DNA of 10,153 nucleotides from an uncultured Fretibacterium sp. (GTDB lineage Bacteria > Synergistota > Synergistia > Synergistales > Aminobacteriaceae). Location of the stretch: positions 1 to 10,153 of the forward strand of contig CALAUZ010000286.1 of assembly GCA_937892105.1 (NCBI GenBank). Reading direction: 5' to 3'. A program made the translations under genes and the position numbers. Each line of letters starts with the position of its first letter. The first letter of the stretch is position 1. Positions 1 through 6,852 of the stretch are shown piece by piece. The notes below the pieces were generated by a model. That model did no database searches. It was given only the letters and a program-made list of their open reading frames with translations, and was not told where the DNA came from.

Positions 1-1
1 G

Positions 2-178
2 AGGGCAATTGAGAAAATCCCCGAAATACGAGAGCTGATAGTTCCAGTGAGTGAACTTGAGGCTACGAAGCAGAAGATAACGAGGCCGGGAACGAATGAA
101 GCCCGGCTTTATTATTCAGTAGAGAAGGATTCCGAGAAGTTCAACGCGGAATACAGGAAGGCAAGGGGGCGCAGATAA
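2..178 (+). CDS. C-terminal end of an unidentified phage structural gene (partial)
   Basis: An open frame runs from the window edge to a TAA at 176-178 and encodes the last 58 residues of a protein, ending in a charged, basic tail (...EYRKARGRR). Its stop overlaps the sheath ATG by one base (TAATG), so the two are probably translationally coupled. In P2- and Mu-like phages the gene just before the sheath is usually a small tail-terminator, tail-completion or virion morphogenesis protein, so a head-tail joining or tail-completion role is likely by position only. I do not recognise the family from this fragment. The upstream part lies outside the window. Confidence 0.7.
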   Translation, partial: RAIEKIPEIRELIVPVSELEATKQKITRPGTNEARLYYSVEKDSEKFNAEYRKARGRR

Positions 179-1641
179 TGGCGTTCAAGCATGGAGTGTA
201 CAAGTCAGAAGTTCCAACGTCGTTAATTTCGCCTGTGCAGACAGAGGCAGGATTGCCCGTTATTGTGGGAACAGCCCCGTTGCACCTAGCCTCCGATGAG
301 GAAGCCCTGCAGAATGTGAACAAGCCTCAGCTAATCTACAACTACAGCGAGGCCGTGAGCTTATTCGGGTTTTCGCGTGATTGGGATAAATACACGTTGA
401 GTGAGTTCATATACAGCCAGTTTGCGTTGTTTGCGATGTGCCCTTGCGTGTTAATCAATGTTCTTGACCCGGCGAAGCACAAGCAGACGGTAAGCCCTGC
501 CGACTTCACGATAACGGACGGCGAGGCGAATTTAGGGCAGGATGTGATACTTGCGAACGGAGTAACGTTTGACGGCACAACCACATACACAGCAGGAGTT
601 GATTACTCTTTAGGTTATGACGATGACGGCAATGCGATACTGACAGTTCTTAGCGGTGGGCAGTTAGCGAATGCCTCAAAGGTGAAGGTAGGATTTACGA
701 GGCTTAACCCCTCAGCAGTAACCGCATATGACATAATCGGCGGAGTTGAGGCCAGCACAGGAAATTACACCGGCTTTGAGCTAATTAATCGTGTATTCCC
801 GAAGTTCAGGATAGTACCCGGTCTGCTATGTTCTCCGAAATGGAGTGAGAAGCCAGAAGTAGCGGCGGTAATGAGGGCAAAAGCTGAGAACATTAACGGG
901 CTTTTTACGTGCATGAGCGTTGTTGATATTCCGAGTGATGCGGCCGGAGCGGACAGATACACAGAAGCTCCAGAGTGGAAGAATCAGAATAACTACATGG
1001 GAACACACGAGATAGCCTGCTGGCCTAAAGTTAAGCTCGGTGATGATGTTTTTCACCTATCGACGCAATTAATCGGGCTAATGAATAAGACAGACTCCGG
1101 CAATGAGGACACGCCTTACGAGTCGCCGTCGAATAAGCTCCTGCAGATGAACTCTTGCGTGATTGCGAGCGGCAAAGAAATAGACTTAGGCATAGAGGAA
1201 GCGAACTACCTTAACGGTCAGGGAATAGTTACAGCGTTGAACTGGATCGGAGGGTGGCGAGCATGGGGCAACAGGACAGCCGCATATCCCGCTAACACGG
1301 ACGTGAAGGACTGTTTTATCCCAGTGCGCAGGATGTTCGATTGGATAGGCAATGAGTTTATCTTGACGTTCTGGCAGAAAGTAGACGCGCCAATGACTCC
1401 GCGACTAATCAGGACAATAATCAACAGCTACAACGTGAGGCTGAACGGGTTATCAGCGAGAGAGTTTATTCTTGGAGGCCGTATTGAGTTCATGAGCACG
1501 GAAAATCCTACGACAGATTTACTCAATGGCATTCTGAGATTCCACATATACATGACTCCGCCGCCGCCAGCCGAACAGATTTGGGGTATTTTCGAGTTTG
1601 ACCCTGATTATTTCGAGGCATTATTTGCTGCTGTAGCGTAG
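178..1641 (+). CDS. Contractile tail sheath protein (P2 FI-like)
   Basis: This 487-residue protein is the outer sheath, which polymerises around the tail tube and shortens to drive the tube through the host envelope. The N-terminus (MAFKHGVYKSEVPT, then a PVIVGTAPL strand) and the C-terminal region, with an RLIRTIINSYNVRLN helix, a GGRIEF strand and a final TPPPPAEQIWGIFEFDPDYF stretch, are typical of P2-type sheaths. The C-terminal part is expected to carry the arms that link neighbouring subunits. Residues about 106-187 form an extra beta-rich, Gly/Thr/Asp-rich block after the LDPAKH segment. This probably explains why it is about 90 residues longer than P2 FI (396) and should lie on the outer surface. 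The ATG at 178 has AAGGGGG at 163-169, 8 nt upstream. The family call is firm; the extra-domain call is inference. Confidence 0.95.
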   Translation: MAFKHGVYKSEVPTSLISPVQTEAGLPVIVGTAPLHLASDEEALQNVNKPQLIYNYSEAVSLFGFSRDWDKYTLSEFIYSQFALFAMCPCVLINVLDPAKHKQTVSPADFTITDGEANLGQDVILANGVTFDGTTTYTAGVDYSLGYDDDGNAILTVLSGGQLANASKVKVGFTRLNPSAVTAYDIIGGVEASTGNYTGFELINRVFPKFRIVPGLLCSPKWSEKPEVAAVMRAKAENINGLFTCMSVVDIPSDAAGADRYTEAPEWKNQNNYMGTHEIACWPKVKLGDDVFHLSTQLIGLMNKTDSGNEDTPYESPSNKLLQMNSCVIASGKEIDLGIEEANYLNGQGIVTALNWIGGWRAWGNRTAAYPANTDVKDCFIPVRRMFDWIGNEFILTFWQKVDAPMTPRLIRTIINSYNVRLNGLSAREFILGGRIEFMSTENPTTDLLNGILRFHIYMTPPPPAEQIWGIFEFDPDYFEALFAAVA

Positions 1642-1653
1642 GGAGTGTGAACA

Positions 1654-2178
1654 ATGAGCAATGTAATCCCAGAGAAGGGAATAAATTTCAGCGTCTACCT
1701 TAACGGCGAAGATTTGCTAGGAGTTGCGGAAGGAACAATCCCCGCGCTTGAATCAATGACGAGTGAGGTCAAGGGAGCGGGAGTAGCCGGAGTGATAGAG
1801 AGTCCAGTAATAGGGCATTTCAACTCAACGAACTTTTCGCTGACGTGGCGGACAGTAACGAAAGACTTCTTGAAGTTGTTTGACCACACGACGAATGACC
1901 TAGAATTATTCGCAGCTCTGCAGCAGTACGACGCAGGATTGGGAGAATACAAGGCAGTCCAGCTCCACGTGTACATAAAGGCGATAACGAAGACGCGAAC
2001 ACCGGGTAACTTGGTAGTAGGGGACAACATGGACACGCAGATGGAGTTCGAAGTTCCGTACATGAAGATCGAGCTTGACGGCAAGGAATGGATCGAGCTA
2101 GACAAGTACAACTACATCTACAAGGTAAATGGAGTAGATCAGCTTGCGGATGTACGTACAGCGTTGGGTAAGAGTTAG
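1654..2178 (+). CDS. Major tail tube protein (P2 FII-like)
   Basis: This 174-residue protein is the inner tube subunit; stacked rings form the rigid channel for DNA, enclosed by the sheath. It matches the FII family in length (P2 FII is 172 residues), in its position directly after the sheath, and in sequence: N-terminal NFSVYLNGEDLLGVAEGTIPALE, the central SLTWRTVTKDFLKLFD region, and a C-terminal DKYNYIYKVNGVDQLADVRTALG segment, the classical end of FII proteins. It starts 12 nt after the sheath stop, with GGGAGTG at 1641-1647 as ribosome binding site. High expression is expected because many copies are needed per tail. Nothing is odd. Confidence 0.94.
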   Translation: MSNVIPEKGINFSVYLNGEDLLGVAEGTIPALESMTSEVKGAGVAGVIESPVIGHFNSTNFSLTWRTVTKDFLKLFDHTTNDLELFAALQQYDAGLGEYKAVQLHVYIKAITKTRTPGNLVVGDNMDTQMEFEVPYMKIELDGKEWIELDKYNYIYKVNGVDQLADVRTALGKS

Positions 2179-2189
2179 GAGGGTGAAGT

Positions 2190-2531
2190 ATGAAGATAAA
2201 GCTAATGAAGGCAATCAAGCACAAGGGGCAGGAGATACACACGCTAGACCTGCCGCTTGAGGAACTGACAGGCAATGACCTCATAGAGATCGAGAAGCAG
2301 CTTGTGCAGTCAGGAGAAGTCCCATTTGTAACTGACTTTAACAAGGTGTATTTGGTGAATATAGCGTCAAAGGCGACGCACATTCCGACTGAGATTTTGA
2401 AGTTTGCGAGTGCAAAGGACTTCACGAGGATAACGAATGAGGTGCGAAATTTTTTGACACTTTCGGACTCAGACGAGAACGAGGAAGCCGAAAGCCCGGA
2501 GACTCCCCCCGAAATATCCTCCGGCGAATAG
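2190..2531 (+). CDS. Tail assembly chaperone, short form (P2 E-like)
   Basis: A small 113-residue protein between tube and tape measure, the fixed location of tail assembly chaperones. These bind the tape measure and recruit tube subunits and are absent from the finished virion. The N-terminal half (MKIKLMKAIKHKGQEIHTLDLPLEELTGNDL in two blocks of the motif, then an EIEKQL helix) resembles the P2 E / Mu gp41-like group. Residues 90-113 form a very acidic Ser/Glu/Asp/Pro tail, probably disordered. A strong AGGAGGGTGA at 2177-2186 sits just before the ATG. Codons 88-89 (TTT TTG) are part of the slippery heptamer at 2450-2456, so this is the unshifted product of a two-product gene. TAG is at 2529-2531. 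Confidence 0.88.
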   Translation: MKIKLMKAIKHKGQEIHTLDLPLEELTGNDLIEIEKQLVQSGEVPFVTDFNKVYLVNIASKATHIPTEILKFASAKDFTRITNEVRNFLTLSDSDENEEAESPETPPEISSGE

Positions 2532-2674
2532 CAGTAAGGTTAGCCCGCGCGGATACAGGAACGCCCGTTATCGAGTGGCTGAAGATGACGTTGACGGACT
2601 TATTCGAGTGGGTAAATATTGTTGGTGATGAGGCAGAGCGATTAGAGCGCGAGATGAAGAAGAAAGGCAGGTGA
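2190..2674 (+). CDS. Tail assembly chaperone, -1 frameshift fusion (E+E'-like)
   Basis: The -1 frame relative to E is open from 2441 to a TGA at 2672-2674. With a -1 slip at 2450-2456, the first 89 residues of E join 72 residues read from 2456, giving a 161-residue product (P2 E+E' is 142). The tail of the fusion reads TPVIEWLKMTLTDLFEWVN followed by a charged helix ending EREMKKKGR. Its aromatic/Leu pattern resembles the GpE / lambda T-type extensions thought to contact the tape measure. No good start codon with a ribosome binding site opens this frame on its own, and it fills the otherwise empty 150 nt between E and the tape measure, which starts 7 nt later. Frameshifting to both E and E+E' is established for P2; here it is inferred from frame, position and heptamer. 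Confidence 0.82.
2450..2456 (+). promoter_or_regulatory. Programmed -1 ribosomal frameshift site, T TTT TTG
   Basis: The heptamer fits X XXY YYZ exactly in the E reading frame: T, then TTT (Phe), then TTG (Leu). Both tRNAs can re-pair after a one-base backward slip. It has the same T TTT TTG form as I recall for the P2 E+E' slip site. It lies inside the only window where a shift can connect E to E' (after the -1 frame stop at 2438-2440 and before the E stop at 2529). An overlapping A AAT TTT heptamer at 2447-2453 is also in the correct phase, so the exact slip codon could be one codon earlier. Confidence 0.82.
2460..2524 (+). promoter_or_regulatory. Two potential RNA hairpins downstream of the frameshift site
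   Basis: Hand folding shows CTTTCGG (2460-2466) pairing perfectly with CCGAAAG (2488-2494), a 7-bp stem with a 21-nt loop starting 3 nt after the slippery heptamer. Directly after it CCGGAG (2496-2501) pairs with CTCCGG (2519-2524), a 6-bp stem. Such structures can pause the ribosome and stimulate -1 slippage. No energy was calculated, and the 3-nt spacer of the first stem is shorter than the usual 5-9 nt. Confidence 0.45.
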
Positions 2675-2681
2675 TACCCTG

Positions 2682-5600
2682 ATGGCTGGGAAAATGGTAG
2701 AGATGACCTTTGCGATCGGAGCGGCATTAGCCGGGGGTTTCAGCGGAGCTTTCGGGAAGGCAGGACAAGCACTAGGTGAGTTGCAGAAGCAGACCTCAAG
2801 TTTGCAGAAAGTATCCGGGCAAATAGGCGCGTACCAGAAGATGCAAGGAGCGGTTCAGCAAGGAGCCGAGAAGCTGAATGCGGCGCGAATGCGAGTGAAG
2901 GAACTCGGAGTGCAGATGAAGGCCACAGGGACACCGACCGCCGCGCTGAAGAAACAGTTTACCGCAGCGAATCAGGAAGCGCATCGTTTAGAGGCAGCGT
3001 TAGGGACTCAGCGCAAGAAGCTGGGAGAGTTACGCACGGAGTTGACTGGTGCAGGGGTAGATACGAAGCACCTAACCTCCGAGCAGGCAAGATTGGCGGC
3101 ACAATCTCAGAGGCTTGCGGAAGCGCAGACGAAGTTGCAGAACTCACGAGCTGCATTGCAGGCAACCCGTGAAAAACTCTCATGGGGCAACGTCAAGGGA
3201 GACCTGATGAAAGCCGCTGGAATTGGGTTGAGTCTCGGAGCACCCGTAATGCAAGCCGCAGAATTTGAGCATGCCGCCGCAAGATTGAACGCCGTAGCAT
3301 TTTCTGGAGGAGGCCGTAATGCTGAGGAGGACGCAAAATCTTTCAAGGCATTGCAAGAACAAGCCCGCCAGTTAGGACGCGATACACAATTTACGGCAGT
3401 CCAAGCGGCACAATCGCAGGAGAATTTAGCGCGAGCAGGTTTTAATGCGAACGAGATAATCTCAGCAATGCCCGGTTTGCTGGATATGGCGGCAGCTGAA
3501 GGCATGGATTTAGCAAATGCAGCTGACATTATGGCGAGCACGTTGCGAGGCTTTGGGCTTGAAGCTGAGAATGCCAGCAGGGTGAGTAACATTCTTGCGC
3601 AGACCAGCGCGGCGAGTAACTCAAGCATTACGGGGCTTGGTGATAGCATGAAGTATGTTGCCCCCGTAGCAAAAGGATTAGGTGTATCCGTTGAGGAGAC
3701 CAGCGCAATGTTGGGGATCATGGCGAACGCAGGCATTAAGGGAAGTCAAGGCGGTACGGCATTGCGAGCAGCATTCTTAAGGTTGAGCAAAGAACCGAAA
3801 GCTGTTGCGAATGCGCTTGCGGAACTGGGCATCAAATCCAGAGACGCGAAAGGGAACATGCGCGAACTGCCAGAGTTAATGCAAGCCCTAAGTGCAAGGA
3901 TGAAGAATATGGGATCAGCGGACAAGATGAAGTACCTGAGCAACATATTCGGAAGTGAGGCCGCTTCAGGAATGCTCGCAGTAATGGAAGCCTCAGTTGA
4001 CGGTTCACTGCAACAGTTGACACGTCTTAATCGTGAATCAAGTGGACAGTTACAGGCCATGAGCAAGCACACAGGAATCAGCATTGAGGAACTGCGTGCA
4101 GGTATGGAGAAGGCTGACAAGTATGCACGAGCTTTAGGAATCTCGTTTGGAGATTTGAGCGTGTACACGTCAATGTTAGCGCAAAGTGGTATCAAGGGAG
4201 CTGATGCCGACCAGAAGCTGACACAGGCATTCTCTAAGATGAAGGACAAGCCCAAAGACGTGCAGAAGGCGTTGAAATCCTACGGAATAGCTCTCTTGGA
4301 TGACAAAGGTAAGATGCGGGACTTCAATGCAATCTTGACCGACCTGAACAACGCGATGAAGGATATGAAGCCGCCCGACCAGTTGAAGGAATTGACGAAG
4401 ATTTTCGGCAAGGATGGAGCGCAGGCAATTCAAACGTTGATGCAAGGGATGAGTAACGGCCTGTATGCCCAATACTCTGAAGTTGCGAAGAGTGCGACAG
4501 GAGTAAGCAAGGAAATGGCTGATAAAGTGCTAGCGACATTCTGGGGACAGAAGGAACTAGCGAAGTCAGCGATAAGCGACCTCATGATAACTATCGGGGA
4601 CGTGTTATTACCGACGGTTGAGAGTATAGTGAAAACGTTTGCAGACTGGACGGCGAGCTTAGGTAAATTAGCGACCGAACACCCATATGCTACGAAGTTA
4701 ATAGTAGGTACAGTAGGTGCAATCTCCGCTCTGAACGTCGGAATAATGGCTTTGAAGTATGCGTGGCTTGGAATAAAGTTGCCCTTCCAGACGGCAAAAG
4801 TAGCGTTTGATTTGATAAGCCTCAAGGCACTTACGAACGCAGACGCATTGACTGAAGCAGGGAAGAAGGCCGGATTATTCTCGAAGGTGTCTGGGAAATT
4901 GTCTTCGGTCGCGAGGGGGATCGGTAAGGGATTCTCAGCGATAGGGAGTGCAATCAGCAAGGCATTTTCTGGGATTATGAGCATGGGAAAGAGCCTGATT
5001 AGCGGATTGTTCAGCCCTATGGGGTTAAAGATTTTGCTCATTGCCGGAATTATAGCGGCGGTTGCTGCTGCGGCGTATCTCATCTACAAGAACTGGGACA
5101 AGATCAAGGCATGGTGGAATTCTTGGACGCTCAAGGATGTATTTGCGCCGGTGATAGGTTTTGCACAGCGGGCATGGTCATACGTGAAGCAGAAATGGGA
5201 AGACCTGAAGGCATGGTGGAACTCATGGACACTTGCAGATTTATTTGCTCCCGTGAAGTATTTTGCACGAGATGCGCAGGCTTACGTCATCGAGAAGTGG
5301 GAAGGCTTCAAATCTTGGTGGAACTCTTGGTCAATCTGGGACATTTTCGCGCCAGTCAAGGAATACGCAGAGAGCGCGAAGGAATATGTATCTGAGAAAT
5401 GGGAAACCCTCAAAAGCTGGTGGGATTCTTGGTCGTTTGCTGACGTGTTCGCACCGATGAAGGGTTATGCGGAGGAAGCACAAATCTACATTACTCAGAA
5501 ATGGGACAGTCTCAAAACGTGGTGGAACTCATGGACATTTTCCGATGTGTTCGCGCCGGTGAAAGACTATGCACTCAGTGCGTATGAATCAGTCAAAGGC

Positions 5601-6641
5601 AAGTGGCAAGAGTTTTCTGACTGGTGGAACTCGTGGAAGATCGCAGATATATTCCCTGATAGTTTTTCAGTGTCATGGGAAAATTTGAACACTGAGGATT
5701 TATCTGGTATCTGGGACGGTCTCACAAACGGTTTCAACACTGCGAAGGAATTATTGCTCTCCGGCTGGAATAATCTTGCTGGAATGCTGAATATAGATTT
5801 TTCAGGCTTCTGGGACACTCTTTCGTCAGGATTTGCCACAGTCTGCGATTCTCTCAAGGGAGCATGGAAGGGAGTAACCGGCTTCATTAAGGATACGTGG
5901 AACACAGCAGCAGATTATGTATCTGGAGCGTGGGATTGGACGAAAGGATTATTAGGTTTCGGTGAAGATTCTGAAGCCGTAAATCAGGAACAACTCAAAG
6001 CACAAGTACAAGACATCACTGTGCTAAACAAGATGAGCGAAGGTTTCTCTCAGCGAGTAGCCGAGATGACAGCGGCATGGCAGCCGTTCAAGGCTTCACT
6101 TGGCGAAGGGTTCGAGGAAATCTACTCCGTAATGCAGGGCATAGCCGATAGGATTCGCGGAGTAACTATCCCTGCGATCCATGAACTAACGACAGCCCTG
6201 AGTCAGATCGCGAGCGAAGTATCCTCAATAGTGCAGGCCGGAGGCTTAGAGGTTGAAGTCAGGACACCGGCCACCCAAGCAGCTCAAAGTTACAGCCGGA
6301 CAGCCGGGAGCACATGGGGAGGCAGGCGGCGCGCTAAAGGCGGAATAATCACCCAGCCTGAGATAGCATTAATCGGTGAGGCCGGACGTGAGGCAGTTAT
6401 TCCCCTTGAGAACAAAACCAGAGGAATACCATTGTGGAAAGCGGCCGGTGAAGAAATGGGCTTACTGTTCGGTAACTCCACGACTAACAACGATAATCGC
6501 AACAACTCAGTAATGTTTTCGCCGACGTACAACATAACAGTAAACGGAGGAGAAGCTGGAATTGAGGAGAAATTCCGGCAGATAATCGAGGACGTAATGC
6601 TAGACTTTCAGGACAGGATGCAGAGGACTAGTTTTGAATGA
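2682..6641 (+). CDS. Tail length tape measure protein (P2 T-like, TP901 type)
   Basis: At 1319 residues this is by far the largest gene. Tape measures span the tail lumen during assembly, set tail length, and leave with the DNA. Order of parts: Ala/Gln/Lys-rich coiled coil, about residues 25-165; TP901-type core from about 170; a module at 333-449 repeated at 485-601; hydrophobic stretches near 672-696 and 784-802 (the latter KILLIAGIIAAVAAAAYLIY-like, suitable for membrane insertion); six WW[ND]SW motifs spaced 34 residues apart at 811-985; a further Trp-rich region to about 1090; and a C-terminal KGGIITQPEIALIGEAGREA motif near 1219-1238, common at the ends of tape measures. ATG 2682 follows AGGCAGGTGA (2665-2674). 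At roughly 0.15 nm per residue it would suit a tail near 200 nm, longer than P2 (815 residues, about 135 nm). The length estimate is inference; the family call is firm. Confidence 0.94.
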   Translation: MAGKMVEMTFAIGAALAGGFSGAFGKAGQALGELQKQTSSLQKVSGQIGAYQKMQGAVQQGAEKLNAARMRVKELGVQMKATGTPTAALKKQFTAANQEAHRLEAALGTQRKKLGELRTELTGAGVDTKHLTSEQARLAAQSQRLAEAQTKLQNSRAALQATREKLSWGNVKGDLMKAAGIGLSLGAPVMQAAEFEHAAARLNAVAFSGGGRNAEEDAKSFKALQEQARQLGRDTQFTAVQAAQSQENLARAGFNANEIISAMPGLLDMAAAEGMDLANAADIMASTLRGFGLEAENASRVSNILAQTSAASNSSITGLGDSMKYVAPVAKGLGVSVEETSAMLGIMANAGIKGSQGGTALRAAFLRLSKEPKAVANALAELGIKSRDAKGNMRELPELMQALSARMKNMGSADKMKYLSNIFGSEAASGMLAVMEASVDGSLQQLTRLNRESSGQLQAMSKHTGISIEELRAGMEKADKYARALGISFGDLSVYTSMLAQSGIKGADADQKLTQAFSKMKDKPKDVQKALKSYGIALLDDKGKMRDFNAILTDLNNAMKDMKPPDQLKELTKIFGKDGAQAIQTLMQGMSNGLYAQYSEVAKSATGVSKEMADKVLATFWGQKELAKSAISDLMITIGDVLLPTVESIVKTFADWTASLGKLATEHPYATKLIVGTVGAISALNVGIMALKYAWLGIKLPFQTAKVAFDLISLKALTNADALTEAGKKAGLFSKVSGKLSSVARGIGKGFSAIGSAISKAFSGIMSMGKSLISGLFSPMGLKILLIAGIIAAVAAAAYLIYKNWDKIKAWWNSWTLKDVFAPVIGFAQRAWSYVKQKWEDLKAWWNSWTLADLFAPVKYFARDAQAYVIEKWEGFKSWWNSWSIWDIFAPVKEYAESAKEYVSEKWETLKSWWDSWSFADVFAPMKGYAEEAQIYITQKWDSLKTWWNSWTFSDVFAPVKDYALSAYESVKGKWQEFSDWWNSWKIADIFPDSFSVSWENLNTEDLSGIWDGLTNGFNTAKELLLSGWNNLAGMLNIDFSGFWDTLSSGFATVCDSLKGAWKGVTGFIKDTWNTAADYVSGAWDWTKGLLGFGEDSEAVNQEQLKAQVQDITVLNKMSEGFSQRVAEMTAAWQPFKASLGEGFEEIYSVMQGIADRIRGVTIPAIHELTTALSQIASEVSSIVQAGGLEVEVRTPATQAAQSYSRTAGSTWGGRRRAKGGIITQPEIALIGEAGREAVIPLENKTRGIPLWKAAGEEMGLLFGNSTTNNDNRNNSVMFSPTYNITVNGGEAGIEEKFRQIIEDVMLDFQDRMQRTSFE
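3678..4484 (+). repeat. Internal protein-level duplication within the tape measure core
   Basis: Tape measure residues 333-449 (starting LGVSVEETSAML, nt 3678) and 485-601 (starting LGISFGDLSVYT, nt 4134) align without a gap over 117 residues. By my hand count about 38 positions are identical (roughly one third). Shared landmarks are GIKG (351 and 503), the AL...GI segment, the KG[NK]MR turn, the MK.M helix, and K.L...IFG. A 35-residue linker separates the copies. The DNA is strongly diverged, so the duplication is old. Confidence 0.75.
5112..5636 (+). repeat. 102-bp / 34-residue tryptophan-rich tandem repeat in the tape measure
   Basis: Six WW[ND]SW motifs begin at nt 5112, 5214, 5316, 5418, 5520 and 5622, an exact 102-nt period, giving five full units plus a final partial one. 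The unit reads approximately WWNSWTxxDVFAPVKxYA followed by xxAxxYVxxKWExLKx. Trp recurs at positions 1, 2, 5 and 29, and an FAP turn near 11-13. Each copy differs in sequence but no unit carries an indel. Regular aromatic repeats are known in tape measures of other phages. Here 34 residues equals about 5 nm if helical. Confidence 0.92.
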
Positions 6642-6847
6642 AGACATACAGGACAGAGCAAGGCGATACGTGGGACATGATCGCTCTAAAAATGTACCCT
6701 ACAATTGGAGCTGAAAAGCTGATGGATATTCTGCTAGACTACAACCCCGAACACATACACACAGTAATTTTCCCCGCTAATGTGATTCTGAATATCCCTG
6801 ATGTAGATGTGCCAGTGATTTCGAGCCTGCCTGCATGGAAGAGGTGA
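6638..6847 (+). CDS. Tail protein X (LysM-like)
   Basis: This 69-residue protein belongs to the P2 X group, small LysM-like proteins associated with the tail hub. The N-terminal YRTEQGDTWDMIALKMYP is the usual opening of the fold (a T-x-x-GDTWD-x-IA pattern). It is followed by a LMDILLDYNPEH helix and a final VIFPANVILNIPDV strand. Its ATG overlaps the tape measure stop as ATGA (6638-6641), a coupling signal. In P2 itself X lies near the lysis genes, whereas in many P2-like prophages it sits between tape measure and D as here. The family call is confident; its exact position in the particle is less well known. Confidence 0.88.
   Translation: MKTYRTEQGDTWDMIALKMYPTIGAEKLMDILLDYNPEHIHTVIFPANVILNIPDVDVPVISSLPAWKR
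6840..6847 (+). promoter_or_regulatory. Ribosome binding site deciding the D start
   Basis: AGAGGTGA lies 5 nt before ATG 6853 and inside the stop region of X. It supports 6853 over the upstream in-frame ATG at 6835, which has no comparable site. Confidence 0.65.
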
Positions 6848-6852
6848 GCATA

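Noticed and set aside
1820..2425. 201-codon open frame on the minus strand across tube and chaperone genes
   Set aside because: It is antisense to two well-recognised tail genes, is Ser/Cys/Arg-rich with no recognisable domain, and has no binding site or neighbours on its strand.
2504..2513. CCCCCC run as an alternative frameshift site late in E
   Set aside because: A -1 slip here would also reach E', but the preceding base is T, so the P-site pairing is not clean; the T TTT TTG heptamer upstream is canonical and P2-like. Kept only as a second choice.
3107..4255. Long minus-strand open frames (209 and 169 codons) opposite the tape measure
   Set aside because: These are a by-product of the Ala/Lys/Glu-rich codons of the tape measure; composition is low-complexity Ala/Ser/Leu and no gene signals are present.
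5111..5460. Plus-strand open frames inside the tape-measure repeat region
   Set aside because: They are alternate-frame readings of the 102-nt repeat, which keeps the same frame open in every unit; no binding site and no domain.
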